From the NCBI RefSeq assembly GCF_004801305.1, contig NZ_SSOD01000004.1, positions 124,001 through 188,000 of the forward strand: a stretch of DNA of 64,000 nucleotides, in the 5' to 3' direction. The position numbers and the translations under genes are program-made. Of the stretch, positions 56,464 through 64,000 are shown in pieces; the first letter of the stretch is position 1; every line of letters begins with the position of its first letter. The notes under the pieces are model-generated. The model ran no database searches and had not been told where the DNA came from. It saw only the letters and a list, made by a program, of their open reading frames with translations. This stretch comes from Pseudothauera rhizosphaerae (GTDB taxonomy: Bacteria; Pseudomonadota; Gammaproteobacteria; Burkholderiales; Rhodocyclaceae).

Positions 56464-57768
56464 TTACTCCTTCACCAGCCTGCCGACCGCGTACAGGCCG
56501 CGGTCGAGATCGGCGAGGAGGTCGGCGGCGCTTTCCAGCCCCACCGACAGGCGCACCGTACCCTCGCCGATGCCGGCGGCGGCGAGGTCCGCGGCGGACA
56601 TGCGGAAGTGCGTGGTGCTGGCCGGGTGGATCACCAGGGACTTGGCGTCGCCCACGTTGGCCAGGTGGGAAAAGAGGCGCAGCGCCTCGATGAAGGCGCG
56701 TCCGGCGGGGCGCCCGCCCTTCAGCTCGAAGGACAGGATGGAGCCGCAGCCTTGGGGCAGCAGGCGGGCCGCCAAGGCGTGGTCGGGGTGGTTTTCCAGT
56801 CCGGGGTAGGAGACCTTCTTCACCAGCGGATGGGCGGCCAGGTGCCCGGCCACCGCGCGGGCGTTGTCCACGTGGGCGCGCATGCGCAGGGGCAGGGTTT
56901 CCAGGCCCTGCAGCAACTGGAAGGCGTTCATGGGCGACAGGCAGGCGCCGAAATCGCGCAGCCCCTCGCGCCGCGCGCGCAGCAGGAAGGCGGTGACCGG
57001 CGATTCCTCGGCGAAGTCCATGCCGTGGAAGCCGTCGTAGGGTTCGGTGAGGGTGGGAAAGAGGGCGGAGGCTTCCCAGTCGAAGCGCCCGCCGTCCACC
57101 AGCACGCCGCCCACGGCCACGCCGTGGCCGCCGAGGAACTTGGTGGCCGAGTGCATGACCAGGTCGGCGCCCAGTTCCAGCGGGCGCTGCAGGCAGGGGG
57201 TGACCAGGGTGGCGTCCACCAGCAGCGGCACGCGGTGCTCGTGGGCGATGGCGGAAACGGTGGGGATGTCCAGCACGTCCAGCCCCGGGTTGCCCAGGGA
57301 TTCGCCGAAGAAGAGCCGCGTTTCGGGGCGCACCGCGGCGCGCCAGGCGTCCGCGTCGCGCGGGTCCACGAAGGTGGTGTGGATGCCGAAGCGCGGCAGG
57401 GTGTAGCCCAGCAGGTTGTGGGAGCCGCCGTAGAGCGAATGCGACGCGACGATGTGCCCGCCCGCGCCCATCAGCGTGGCGATGGCCAGGTGCAGCGTGG
57501 CCTGGCCGCTGGCCGTGGCGATGGCGCCCACGCCTTCTTCCAGCGCGGCGATGCGCTCTTCCAGCACCGCGTTGGTGGGGTTGGAGATGCGCGAATAGAC
57601 GTGGCCGGGGCGTTCCAGGTTGAACAGGTCCGCCGCCCGGTCGGCATCGGGAAAGACGTAGCTGGTGGTGAAGTGGATGGGCGTGGCGCGCGAGCCGTGG
57701 GTGGGGTCGGGCGACTGGCCCGCGTGCAGCGCGAGCGTCTCCGGCCCGTAAGGGGTGGATGTCGTCAT
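56464..57768 (-). CDS. metY: O-acetylhomoserine sulfhydrylase (PLP-dependent)
   Basis: A 434-residue enzyme of the Cys/Met metabolism PLP family that joins O-acetyl- or O-succinyl-homoserine to sulfide to give homocysteine. The PLP-binding lysine is in [11 protein letters not shown] near residue 208; the opening [28 protein letters not shown] is typical of MetY rather than MetB. The first gene of a two-gene transcript with the alpha/beta hydrolase. The choice of MetY over MetZ rests on this opening and overall length. Confidence 0.85.
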   Translation of the reverse strand: MTTSTPYGPETLALHAGQSPDPTHGSRATPIHFTTSYVFPDADRAADLFNLERPGHVYSRISNPTNAVLEERIAALEEGVGAIATASGQATLHLAIATLMGAGGHIVASHSLYGGSHNLLGYTLPRFGIHTTFVDPRDADAWRAAVRPETRLFFGESLGNPGLDVLDIPTVSAIAHEHRVPLLVDATLVTPCLQRPLELGADLVMHSATKFLGGHGVAVGGVLVDGGRFDWEASALFPTLTEPYDGFHGMDFAEESPVTAFLLRARREGLRDFGACLSPMNAFQLLQGLETLPLRMRAHVDNARAVAGHLAAHPLVKKVSYPGLENHPDHALAARLLPQGCGSILSFELKGGRPAGRAFIEALRLFSHLANVGDAKSLVIHPASTTHFRMSAADLAAAGIGEGTVRLSVGLESAADLLADLDRGLYAVGRLVKE

Positions 57769-57836
57769 CGGGGGCGTGATTCCAGGGTGGTCGTGATGGG
57801 TGCGTACGGGCGCAGGGCCGGCTCGCCGCGCCGGCC

Positions 57837-58052
57837 TCAGGCCAGTTCGTCCGGTTCGAGCATGCGCTCGATGAGGGCGATGCGGTCCTTCAGGGCGAGC
57901 TTGCGCTTCTTCAGGCGCCGCATCAGCAGTTCGTCCTCGGCCGGCGCGGCGGCCAGGTGGGCGATGGCCTCGTCCAGGTCGCGATGCTCGCCGCGCAGCG
58001 CTTCGAGCCGTGTGCGCAGGCTGGTGACGTCATCGAAGGTTTCGTCGTTCAT
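57837..58052 (-). CDS. DUF465 (YdcH-like) small protein
   Basis: A 71-residue, mostly helical, charged protein with the DUF465 signature LRTRLEALRGEHRDLDEAI and MRRLKKRKLALKDRIALIERML. These small coiled-coil proteins are widespread and their function is unknown. It is encoded alone between metY and the LEA-2 lipoprotein. Confidence 0.8.
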   Translation of the reverse strand: MNDETFDDVTSLRTRLEALRGEHRDLDEAIAHLAAAPAEDELLMRRLKKRKLALKDRIALIERMLEPDELA

Positions 58053-58160
58053 CGGGGTGGGGCCGGGCGGAGGCGCTTACGCCGTTGGTCGAGGGCGAAT
58101 GCAGGCAATGGTATGCGCCGGATGGGCGGAAGACAACTTCGGCGCGGCTGGCGGGGCCGC

Positions 58161-58682
58161 TCAACGCGTACCCGCTGGCGCTTTCAGCAGGTCTGGCAGG
58201 GTCAGCGTGCCGGTGTCGGAAAAGCGCATGCCGCCCAAGGGACCGCCGAGCCGGCCGCGCAGTTCGTAGGGCAGGGCTTCCCTGGGCTTGTCCTCCATGA
58301 GCCCGATGGCCTGGCGCAGCATGGCCACCGCCGAGACCGATACGGGGATCTCGAGCACCGTCTCGCCGTAGCGGGGCACGCTGCCCTTGCGGTCGCTGAC
58401 GCCGGTGGCGAAGGGGGCGTCGTTCACATTCAGTTCCAGCGCGATGCCGTCGAAATCGATGGGGGCGTCGTTGGGATTCTGGATGCGCAACTGCACCGCG
58501 AGGCGGACTTCCATGCCCTGGCCGGGCAGGGGTTCGAGGCCGACCACGTTGATGCGTACCGGCTCGCGCTGCCCGAGGCTGGCGCAGCCCGGGAGCAGCA
58601 GGACGGCCGTCGCCCCGGCGAGCATGCGGAGGGCAGACCGGCGCGGGGCGGAAGCGGGAAGGGCGGTGGGGTAGGTGTCCAT
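58161..58682 (-). CDS. LEA type 2 (WHy-domain) lipoprotein
   Basis: A 173-residue exported lipoprotein: a leader with twin basic residues and a lipobox LLLPGC near residue 33, then a WHy/LEA-2 domain (VNVVGLEPLPGQGMEVRLAVQ-type segment INVVGLEPLPG, VQLRIQNPNDAPIDFDGIAL). Proteins of this type are linked to desiccation or stress protection. It stands apart from its neighbours, with greB divergent 124 bp away. Confidence 0.8.
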   Translation of the reverse strand: MDTYPTALPASAPRRSALRMLAGATAVLLLPGCASLGQREPVRINVVGLEPLPGQGMEVRLAVQLRIQNPNDAPIDFDGIALELNVNDAPFATGVSDRKGSVPRYGETVLEIPVSVSAVAMLRQAIGLMEDKPREALPYELRGRLGGPLGGMRFSDTGTLTLPDLLKAPAGTR

Positions 58683-58806
58683 GGGATGTCGCGCTCCTGG
58701 CTGGGCCGCTGGATGAATGGGCGCCTATAGTCTGAATCATGGCTGGTTCCGCCGCCATCGCTTACCATCGCCGTCCTGTTTTGTACGGCATCGTCTGGAG
58801 CAGCAA

Positions 58807-59361
58807 GTGAACAAGGCATTCGTCAAGGAAGGCGACGGGCAGGACGACGACGAGGAACTCGCCCCCGCCCTGCGGCTGCCGCCGGGCAGCAAGAACTACA
58901 TGACGCGGCGCGGCTACGACGCGCTGCGCGTCGAACTGGATCAGCTCGTGCGCGTGGAGCGCCCGAAGCTGGTGGAAACGGTGGCCTGGGCGGCCGGCAA
59001 CGGCGACCGTTCGGAAAACGGCGACTACATCTACGGCAAGAAGCGCCTGCGCGAGATCGACCGGCGCATCCGCTTTCTCATCAAGCGCATCGAGAACGCG
59101 GAGGTAGTCGATCCGGAGCGGCAGGAGAACGTGGACCAGGTGTTCTTCGGCGCCACCGTGACCCTCTGCGACGTGGACGGCGGCGAGGAGCAGACCTGGC
59201 AGATCGTGGGCGTGGATGAGGCCAATGCCTCCGAAGGGCGCATCAGTTGGATTTCGCCCCTGGCGCGCGCGCTGCTCAAGGCGCGCGAGGGCGACGTGGT
59301 GCGCTTCATGAGCCCGGCGGGCATGCGCGAGATCGAGGTGGTGGGGATCGCCTACCGCTGA
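58807..59361 (+). CDS. greB: Transcription elongation factor GreB
   Basis: GreB frees stalled RNA polymerase by stimulating transcript cleavage. The 184-residue protein from the GTG at 58807 has the coiled-coil N-domain (GYDALRVELDQLVRVERPKL, then NGDRSENGDYIYGKKRLREI with the tip acidic residues) and the C-terminal FKBP-like domain (ISWISPLARALLKAREGD). A GGAG site lies nine bases upstream; the frame is open to 58717. Its stop faces the M48 protease gene convergently. Confidence 0.92.
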   Translation: MNKAFVKEGDGQDDDEELAPALRLPPGSKNYMTRRGYDALRVELDQLVRVERPKLVETVAWAAGNGDRSENGDYIYGKKRLREIDRRIRFLIKRIENAEVVDPERQENVDQVFFGATVTLCDVDGGEEQTWQIVGVDEANASEGRISWISPLARALLKAREGDVVRFMSPAGMREIEVVGIAYR

Positions 59362-59379
59362 GGCGCCGGGCCGCGCAGG

Positions 59380-60900
59380 CTAGACGCCGTGCCGTGCCAC
59401 CAGCGTATCCGCCCACTCGGACGCTTCGTCCGCGTCCCGTGTGCGGCACAGGAAGTCGTAGCCCCGCTGGGCGCATTCGTCCACCAGCCGGGCGTCCGCG
59501 GCGGCGGCGCGGTGCAGGTGTTCCAGGCCGCCATGGTCGTCCTCGACGAGCAGCAGGCGGCCGAGCAGCAGTTCCGCCTGGGGGAAGGGGCCGTCCGGGC
59601 GGGCGAGCAGGCGGGTAAGCACCGTGCGCGCTTCCTCGCCGCGCCCTTCCCGGGCCAGCGCGCGGCCCAGTTCGTGCAGATCGAAGGCGTTCAGCGCATC
59701 GTGCGGCGCGCCCTGCAGGCGCGCGATCATCGCCCGGTTTTCCAGGCACTGGCGGTGGTGCGCCTGCCACTCGGCCTGTTCGGTCTGCCACCACTGGGTG
59801 TCGAATTCCCGCGCCAGTTGCTGGGCGAGGGGGCCCAGCAGGGTTTCCGCCGCGCTCTTGCCCACCGGCGGCGGCACGCGCGCGGGCTGGTCGATCGCCG
59901 ACAGCCGGTCCTGCAGGCTGGGGTGGGTGTCGTGCAGCCCGGAGCGGACCCGGCGCGCCTCCGCCAGGCGTTCTGCGGTGGCCCAGTCCGGGTAGCCCGC
60001 GGCGAAGGCGGCCGGCATCGCCGTGTAGGGCATGAAGGCGGGTGCGGTGCGCTCGCCCGCCTGGGCGTAGAGCCGGGACCAGAAGGTCTCCGCGATCCAG
60101 TCGCCCAGCAGCGCCCCGCGGCACAGGCCGGTCGCGGCCGCCTCGGCGCCGGCCAGGCGCGCGGAGATCGCGTCGGCGTCGTACTCGTCCTGGCGGGAGA
60201 GCACGAAGGTGTAGGCGTTGAAGTAGGGCGCGAAGCGCACCAGCGCGGCGAGCAGCAGGCCGCTCAGCAGATCGCCGTCGCTCTCGCGCTGCAGCTTGTC
60301 CATCAGCGTTCCGAAGGTGATGCGCTGGCGGTAGATCCAGGCGCCGGTCTTGCCGTGGGCGCCGGCCAGGTGGCCGTACTCGTGCGCTAGCGTGGCGGCC
60401 ATCTCCTTGGTGGTCATGGCATGCAGGTAGGGCAGGCCGAGGATGAGGTGGTTGCGGTGGCCGCCGAACAGTCCGAAACGCGGCACCTGGGCGATGGCGG
60501 CGTTGAAGCTGGGATCGACCACCACGCGGTGGATGGGCGGGCCGTCGAGCTTGCGGCGGATACGTTCGATGAGTTCGAACAGGCGCGGCGCCTCGGCGGC
60601 GCCGATCTCCCTTCCCTCGGGCTCCGGCAGGCGGGCGAGGAAGGCGCGCAGCACGCCGAACAGCAGGCCCGCCACCGCCACCCCGAGCAGGGCGAGCTTG
60701 AAGGTGATCCAGGTGCTGTGGCTTTCGCGGGCGAAATGGAAGCCGGCAACGACGAGCGCGGCCAGCACGCCGAGCATGGCGAACAGGATCAGATAGGCGA
60801 AGCCGCTGAGCAGCATGACCTTGGCCTGGAAGGCGCGCGGCGCGGACTGGGCTTCGATCTCCAGGCGGCGGACGAGCCGTTCATAGTCCTGGTCTTGCAT
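59380..60900 (-). CDS. M48 family membrane metalloprotease
   Basis: A 506-residue zinc protease with two N-terminal membrane segments (about 25-75), the HEYGH zinc motif near residue 172 and the third-ligand region DEYDADA near 235. A C-terminal helical region (about 400-500) looks TPR-like. M48 proteases take part in membrane-protein quality control (HtpX) or outer-membrane assembly (BepA). The extra C-terminal repeats and lack of a signal lipobox make the exact subgroup uncertain. I chose the ATG at 60900; an upstream extension is unlikely. Divergent from htpG. Confidence 0.85.
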   Translation of the reverse strand: MQDQDYERLVRRLEIEAQSAPRAFQAKVMLLSGFAYLILFAMLGVLAALVVAGFHFARESHSTWITFKLALLGVAVAGLLFGVLRAFLARLPEPEGREIGAAEAPRLFELIERIRRKLDGPPIHRVVVDPSFNAAIAQVPRFGLFGGHRNHLILGLPYLHAMTTKEMAATLAHEYGHLAGAHGKTGAWIYRQRITFGTLMDKLQRESDGDLLSGLLLAALVRFAPYFNAYTFVLSRQDEYDADAISARLAGAEAAATGLCRGALLGDWIAETFWSRLYAQAGERTAPAFMPYTAMPAAFAAGYPDWATAERLAEARRVRSGLHDTHPSLQDRLSAIDQPARVPPPVGKSAAETLLGPLAQQLAREFDTQWWQTEQAEWQAHHRQCLENRAMIARLQGAPHDALNAFDLHELGRALAREGRGEEARTVLTRLLARPDGPFPQAELLLGRLLLVEDDHGGLEHLHRAAAADARLVDECAQRGYDFLCRTRDADEASEWADTLVARHGV

Positions 60901-61000
60901 GGCGGGCGCTCCGGGCGGGCAATAGTGCGCGAGCCTAGCAGAAGATCGTGCCGCTGGCATGTTGCCGGCCCGCGGGCGCGGCCCGGTCTGCGACGCGGGG

Positions 61001-61028
61001 CTTGAAATCCGGCAAGCCGCTCCCATCT
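61001..61028 (+). promoter_or_regulatory. Sigma-32 heat-shock promoter of htpG
   Basis: CTTGAAA (61001-61007) and CCCATCT (61022-61028) separated by 14 bases match the heat-shock sigma factor consensus CTTGAAA-N13-17-CCCATNT almost perfectly. It lies 36 bp before the htpG start. The leader then has a CGGAG ribosome site. Confidence 0.85.
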
Positions 61029-61063
61029 GCGGCGCGTTCACCTGAAAAAACGGAGCTTCATCC

Positions 61064-62992
61064 ATGTCCGAAACCGCGACCGCCCAGACCCTGAACTTCC
61101 AGGCCGAGGTGAAGCAACTGCTTCACCTGATGATCCACTCCCTCTACTCGAACCGGGAAATCTTCCTGCGCGAGCTGGTCTCCAACGCGTCCGACGCCTG
61201 CGACAAGCTGCGCTTCGAGGCACTGGACCGCGCCGAACTGTTCGAAGGCGACGGCGAGCTGAAGATCCGCATCGACTTCGACAAGGATGCGCGCACGCTC
61301 ACCCTCACCGACAACGGCATCGGCATGAGCCGGGACGAGGTGGTGGCCAACCTGGGCACCATCGCCAAGTCGGGCACCAAGGAATTCTTCGGCCAGCTCA
61401 CCGGGGACCAGCAGAAGGACGCCCACCTGATCGGCCAGTTCGGTGTCGGCTTCTACTCCGCCTTCATCGTCGCCGACAAGGTCACCGTGCGCACCCGCCG
61501 CGCCGGCCTGCCGGCGGCCGAAGGCGTGCGCTGGGAATGCGCCATGAGCGGCGACACCGCCGGCGAATACCGCATCGAGCCCATCACCCGCGAGCAGCGG
61601 GGCACGGAAATCACCCTGCACCTGCGTGAGGGGCAGGACGACCTGCTGTCCTCGTGGAAGCTCAAGAGCCTGGTGCACAAGTATTCCGACCACATCGTCC
61701 AGCCCATCCAGATGAAAAAAGAGGAATGGGACGAGGAGAAGAAGGAGCAGGTGGTCCGCGACGAGTACGAGACCATCAACCAGGCCAGCGCCCTGTGGGC
61801 CAGGCCCCGCAACGAAATCTCCGACGAGGACTACAAGGCCTTCTACAAGCACGTGGGCCACGACTATGACGAGCCGCTGGCGTGGACCCATGCCCGCGTC
61901 GAGGGCCGCCAGGAATACACCCAGTTGCTCTACGTGCCCCAGCACGCCCCCTTCGACCTGTGGGACCGCAACGTCCGCCACGGCGTCAAGCTGTACGTGA
62001 AGCGCGTGTTCATCATGGACGACGCCGAAAAGCTGATGCCCGCCTATCTGCGCTTCGTACGCGGCGTGGTGGATTCGGCCGATCTGCCCCTCAACGTGTC
62101 GCGGGAAATCCTGCAGGAATCCAGGGACATCGACACCATCCGCCAGGGCTGCACGAAGAAGGTGCTGGCCCTGCTGGAAGGCCTCGCCACCAGCGAGGAC
62201 GAAGCCGAACGCGCCAAGTACGCCACCTTCTGGAAGGAATTCGGCAAGGTGCTGAAGGAGGGCGTGGGCGAGGACTTCGCCAACAAGGACAAGATCGCCG
62301 GCCTGCTGCGCTTCGCCTCCACCCAGGCGGACACGCCGGACGAGGTGGTGTCCCTGGCCGACTACATCGGCCGCATGAAGGATGGCCAGGACAAGATCTA
62401 TTACGTCACCGCCGAGACCTTCAACGCCGCGAAGAACAGCCCCCACCTGGAAGTCTTCCGCAAGAAGGGCATCGAGGTGCTGCTGCTCTCCGACCGGGTG
62501 GACGAGTGGGTCACCGGCAACCTGACCGAGTTCGACGGCAAGCCGCTCGTCTCGGTGGCCAAGGGTGGCCTGGACCTGGGCGCGCTGGAGGACGAGGCGG
62601 AGAAGAAGGAAGCCGAGCAGGCCGCCGACGACTACAAGGAACTGCTGGAGAAGATGAAGGCCAGCCTGGGCGAGCGCGTCAAGGACGTGAAGGTGACGCT
62701 GCGCCTCACGGATTCGCCCGCCTGCCTGGTGGCCGACGAGCACGACCTGGGCATGAACCTGGCCCGCATCCTCAAGGCCGCCGGGCAGAACGCGCCGGTC
62801 TCCAGGCCCATCCTGGAGATCAACCCCAGCCACCCGGCGGTGCTGCGCCTGAAGTACGAAGAGAAGAACTTCGACGACTGGGCCGCGGTGCTGTTCGACC
62901 AGGCCCTGCTCGCCGAAGGCGGCACGCTGGACGATCCGGCCTCCTTCGTCAAGCGCATCAACCAGTTGATGCTGGCGATGAGCGGCAACTGA
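61064..62992 (+). CDS. htpG: Molecular chaperone HtpG (Hsp90)
   Basis: HtpG is the bacterial Hsp90 chaperone. The 642-residue protein has the GHKL ATPase N-domain ([20 protein letters not shown] near residue 25, then [11 protein letters not shown] and the lid segment [14 protein letters not shown]), the middle domain with the catalytic arginine region ([14 protein letters not shown]), and the C-terminal dimerisation domain. Length is normal. Expression under a sigma-32 promoter 36 bp upstream fits a heat-shock role. Confidence 0.95.
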   Translation: MSETATAQTLNFQAEVKQLLHLMIHSLYSNREIFLRELVSNASDACDKLRFEALDRAELFEGDGELKIRIDFDKDARTLTLTDNGIGMSRDEVVANLGTIAKSGTKEFFGQLTGDQQKDAHLIGQFGVGFYSAFIVADKVTVRTRRAGLPAAEGVRWECAMSGDTAGEYRIEPITREQRGTEITLHLREGQDDLLSSWKLKSLVHKYSDHIVQPIQMKKEEWDEEKKEQVVRDEYETINQASALWARPRNEISDEDYKAFYKHVGHDYDEPLAWTHARVEGRQEYTQLLYVPQHAPFDLWDRNVRHGVKLYVKRVFIMDDAEKLMPAYLRFVRGVVDSADLPLNVSREILQESRDIDTIRQGCTKKVLALLEGLATSEDEAERAKYATFWKEFGKVLKEGVGEDFANKDKIAGLLRFASTQADTPDEVVSLADYIGRMKDGQDKIYYVTAETFNAAKNSPHLEVFRKKGIEVLLLSDRVDEWVTGNLTEFDGKPLVSVAKGGLDLGALEDEAEKKEAEQAADDYKELLEKMKASLGERVKDVKVTLRLTDSPACLVADEHDLGMNLARILKAAGQNAPVSRPILEINPSHPAVLRLKYEEKNFDDWAAVLFDQALLAEGGTLDDPASFVKRINQLMLAMSGN

Positions 62993-63016
62993 GCACGGCC
63001 CGGTCTCGGCCGGCAA

Positions 63017-63592
63017 TCACCGGCGCGGCGCACCGGGGAGGCTCTGGCCCGAACAGGGGTGTTCGGGGCTGCCCCGGCCGTCGCGTGTCATCTGGTCGGG
63101 CCGCTTACCAATACGCGACGGGCAGGCCGGCCGACAGCCGAGGCATTCGGCGACGATGGTCAGGCGTCCCGTCTGTTCCGACAGCCCTGCCGCCCGGCGC
63201 ACACGCTCCGGCAAACCCGTGTCGGCGAACGGGATGCTGTGGCCGCACCGTCCGCATACCAGGCGGTGCGTGGCCGCATCGGCCGCGGATGGCTCCATCC
63301 GCGGTGAATACACCGCCCGTGCGCCGGTATGTCCCGGTATCCACCCGCGTTGCAGGAGACCGGCGGAACTCAATTCATTGAGGACCCGATAGACCGTGGC
63401 GATGCCGATGGGCGTCCGTTCGGCCTGCAGGCGCCGGAAAATCTGCTCCGCCGCCGCGGGCATCCTGGCTGCCACGGTCGCCGCAAGGATGCGGATGCGC
63501 GCGGGCGTCGCCCTCAATCCGGCCGCTGTCAGCCGATCCCCCAGGTCCGCCGGGCCCGGCTCCGCCTCATGGGTTGCCACGGCGCCGCTCAT
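63017..63592 (-). CDS. Fur-family metalloregulator
   Basis: A 191-residue Fur/Zur-type repressor. The DNA-binding winged helix is in LRATPARIRILAATVAARMP, EQIFRRLQAERTPIGIATVYRVLNEL, and the dimerisation domain has paired cysteines CGRCGH and CLGCRPAC, the structural zinc site typical of Fur and Zur. The C-terminus is extended by about 30 residues (RIGKRPDQMTRDGRG...). It overlaps the TolC-like gene upstream by four bases (ATGA), so it probably regulates that metal-efflux operon or senses its metal. Zur versus Fur cannot be fixed here. Confidence 0.82.
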   Translation of the reverse strand: MSGAVATHEAEPGPADLGDRLTAAGLRATPARIRILAATVAARMPAAAEQIFRRLQAERTPIGIATVYRVLNELSSAGLLQRGWIPGHTGARAVYSPRMEPSAADAATHRLVCGRCGHSIPFADTGLPERVRRAAGLSEQTGRLTIVAECLGCRPACPSRIGKRPDQMTRDGRGSPEHPCSGQSLPGAPRR

Positions 63593-64000
63593 TCGGCGTC
63601 ACTTCCATGCCAGCCGCCGCCCAGGGCCTTGTAGAGGCCCACGCTGGACTGCAGACGGGCGAGCTTCAGTTGCACCGCCGTATCCTGTGCCGCGTACAGC
63701 GTGCGCTGGGTATCGAGCAGCACGATGGGGGTTTCGGCCCCGGCGCGGTAACGGCTTGCGGCCAGGGCGAGCGCCCGTTCGGCCTGGGCCAGTTCCTCCG
63801 CCTGCGCGGCGATCTGCTCGTCGAGCCTGGTCGTCGCGTTCAGTGCGCTTTCTGCTTCGCCAAAGGCCGTCACGATACTTTGCCGGTAATCGGCCAGCAG
63901 TTCCTCGCGGCGCGCCTGGGCGAGATCGCGTCCCGCTGCCAGCCGGCCGGCGTTGAAGATTGGTGCGGCCAGGGCCGCGGCGAGTGAATACACCGGGTTC
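63589..64000 (-). CDS. TolC-like outer-membrane efflux protein, 3' part
   Basis: The C-terminal 137 codons of a TolC/CusC-type outer-membrane channel; the start lies beyond the window. The remaining part shows the second long-helix repeat (YSLAAALAAPIFNAGRLAAG, SIVTAFGEAESALNATTRLDEQ, LQSSVGLYKALGGGW). The stop codon overlaps the start of the Fur-family gene, so both are in one transcript read leftwards. The rest of the efflux operon should lie to the right of the window. Confidence 0.8.
   Translation of the reverse strand, partial: NPVYSLAAALAAPIFNAGRLAAGRDLAQARREELLADYRQSIVTAFGEAESALNATTRLDEQIAAQAEELAQAERALALAASRYRAGAETPIVLLDTQRTLYAAQDTAVQLKLARLQSSVGLYKALGGGWHGSDAE

Overview
The window reads as the chromosome of a GC-rich (roughly two-thirds G+C by eye) betaproteobacterium. 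The best guess is the order Rhodocyclales (Thauera/Azoarcus/Zoogloea-like). The reasons are a nuo operon of 14-subunit type followed by a DUF2818 gene, a B12-dependent class II ribonucleotide reductase, a soluble NAD-linked Hox hydrogenase, and two REP-type palindrome families. No taxonomic marker gene is present, so this is inference. No rRNA, tRNA, CRISPR array or intact transposon was seen.

Layout: (1) 1-12.3 kb: nuoD (3' end) through nuoN, encoding respiratory complex I, then DUF2818, a Nudix ADP-sugar hydrolase, a HIT protein and a zinc-ribbon methyltransferase. (2) 14.5-20.1 kb, minus strand: four overlapping genes forming a phosphorelay. They are a MASE4 hybrid histidine kinase, two stand-alone receiver proteins, and a GAF/degenerate-GGDEF/EAL/receiver protein, so the output is probably cyclic-di-GMP breakdown. 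(3) 20.4-27.5 kb: a LysR regulator divergent from a MexEF-OprN-like RND efflux operon, closed by a strong terminator. (4) 27.6-30.4 kb, minus: nrdJ. (5) 30.8-45.5 kb, plus: a long locus with two TonB-dependent receptors, two FecCD/BtuCD-type ABC importers, two periplasmic binding proteins (one interrupted by an in-frame TGA), a cytochrome c/sulfite-oxidase-fold fusion, DUF2478, two methyltransferases and DUF364. Its promoter carries a near-perfect inverted repeat of the ModE (molybdate repressor) type. (6) 45.3-47.5 kb, minus: a PAS-PAS-GGDEF-EAL protein whose 3' end overlaps DUF364. (7) 47.8-52.9 kb: hoxF-hoxU-hoxY-hoxH-hoxW, an NAD-reducing [NiFe] hydrogenase with its maturation protease. 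(8) 52.8-64 kb: housekeeping and mixed genes (HDOD, EEP nuclease-like, DUF2189, alpha/beta hydrolase, metY, DUF465, LEA-2 lipoprotein, greB, M48 protease, htpG with a sigma-32 promoter, a Fur-family regulator and the end of a TolC-like gene).

How it fits together: complex I and Hox both handle NADH and quinone electrons. The phosphorelay and the PAS-GGDEF-EAL protein point to heavy use of c-di-GMP signalling. The most interesting region is the 14.7-kb TonB/ABC locus. I interpret it as a Mo-repressed, TonB-energised uptake system for molybdenum or tungsten, perhaps as a chelate. That reading rests on the operator-like repeat, the similarity of the ABC components to the BtuCD-fold MolBCA molybdate importer class, and the DUF2478 and molybdopterin-fold neighbours. 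It is a hypothesis: iron-siderophore or cobalamin uptake are the main alternatives.
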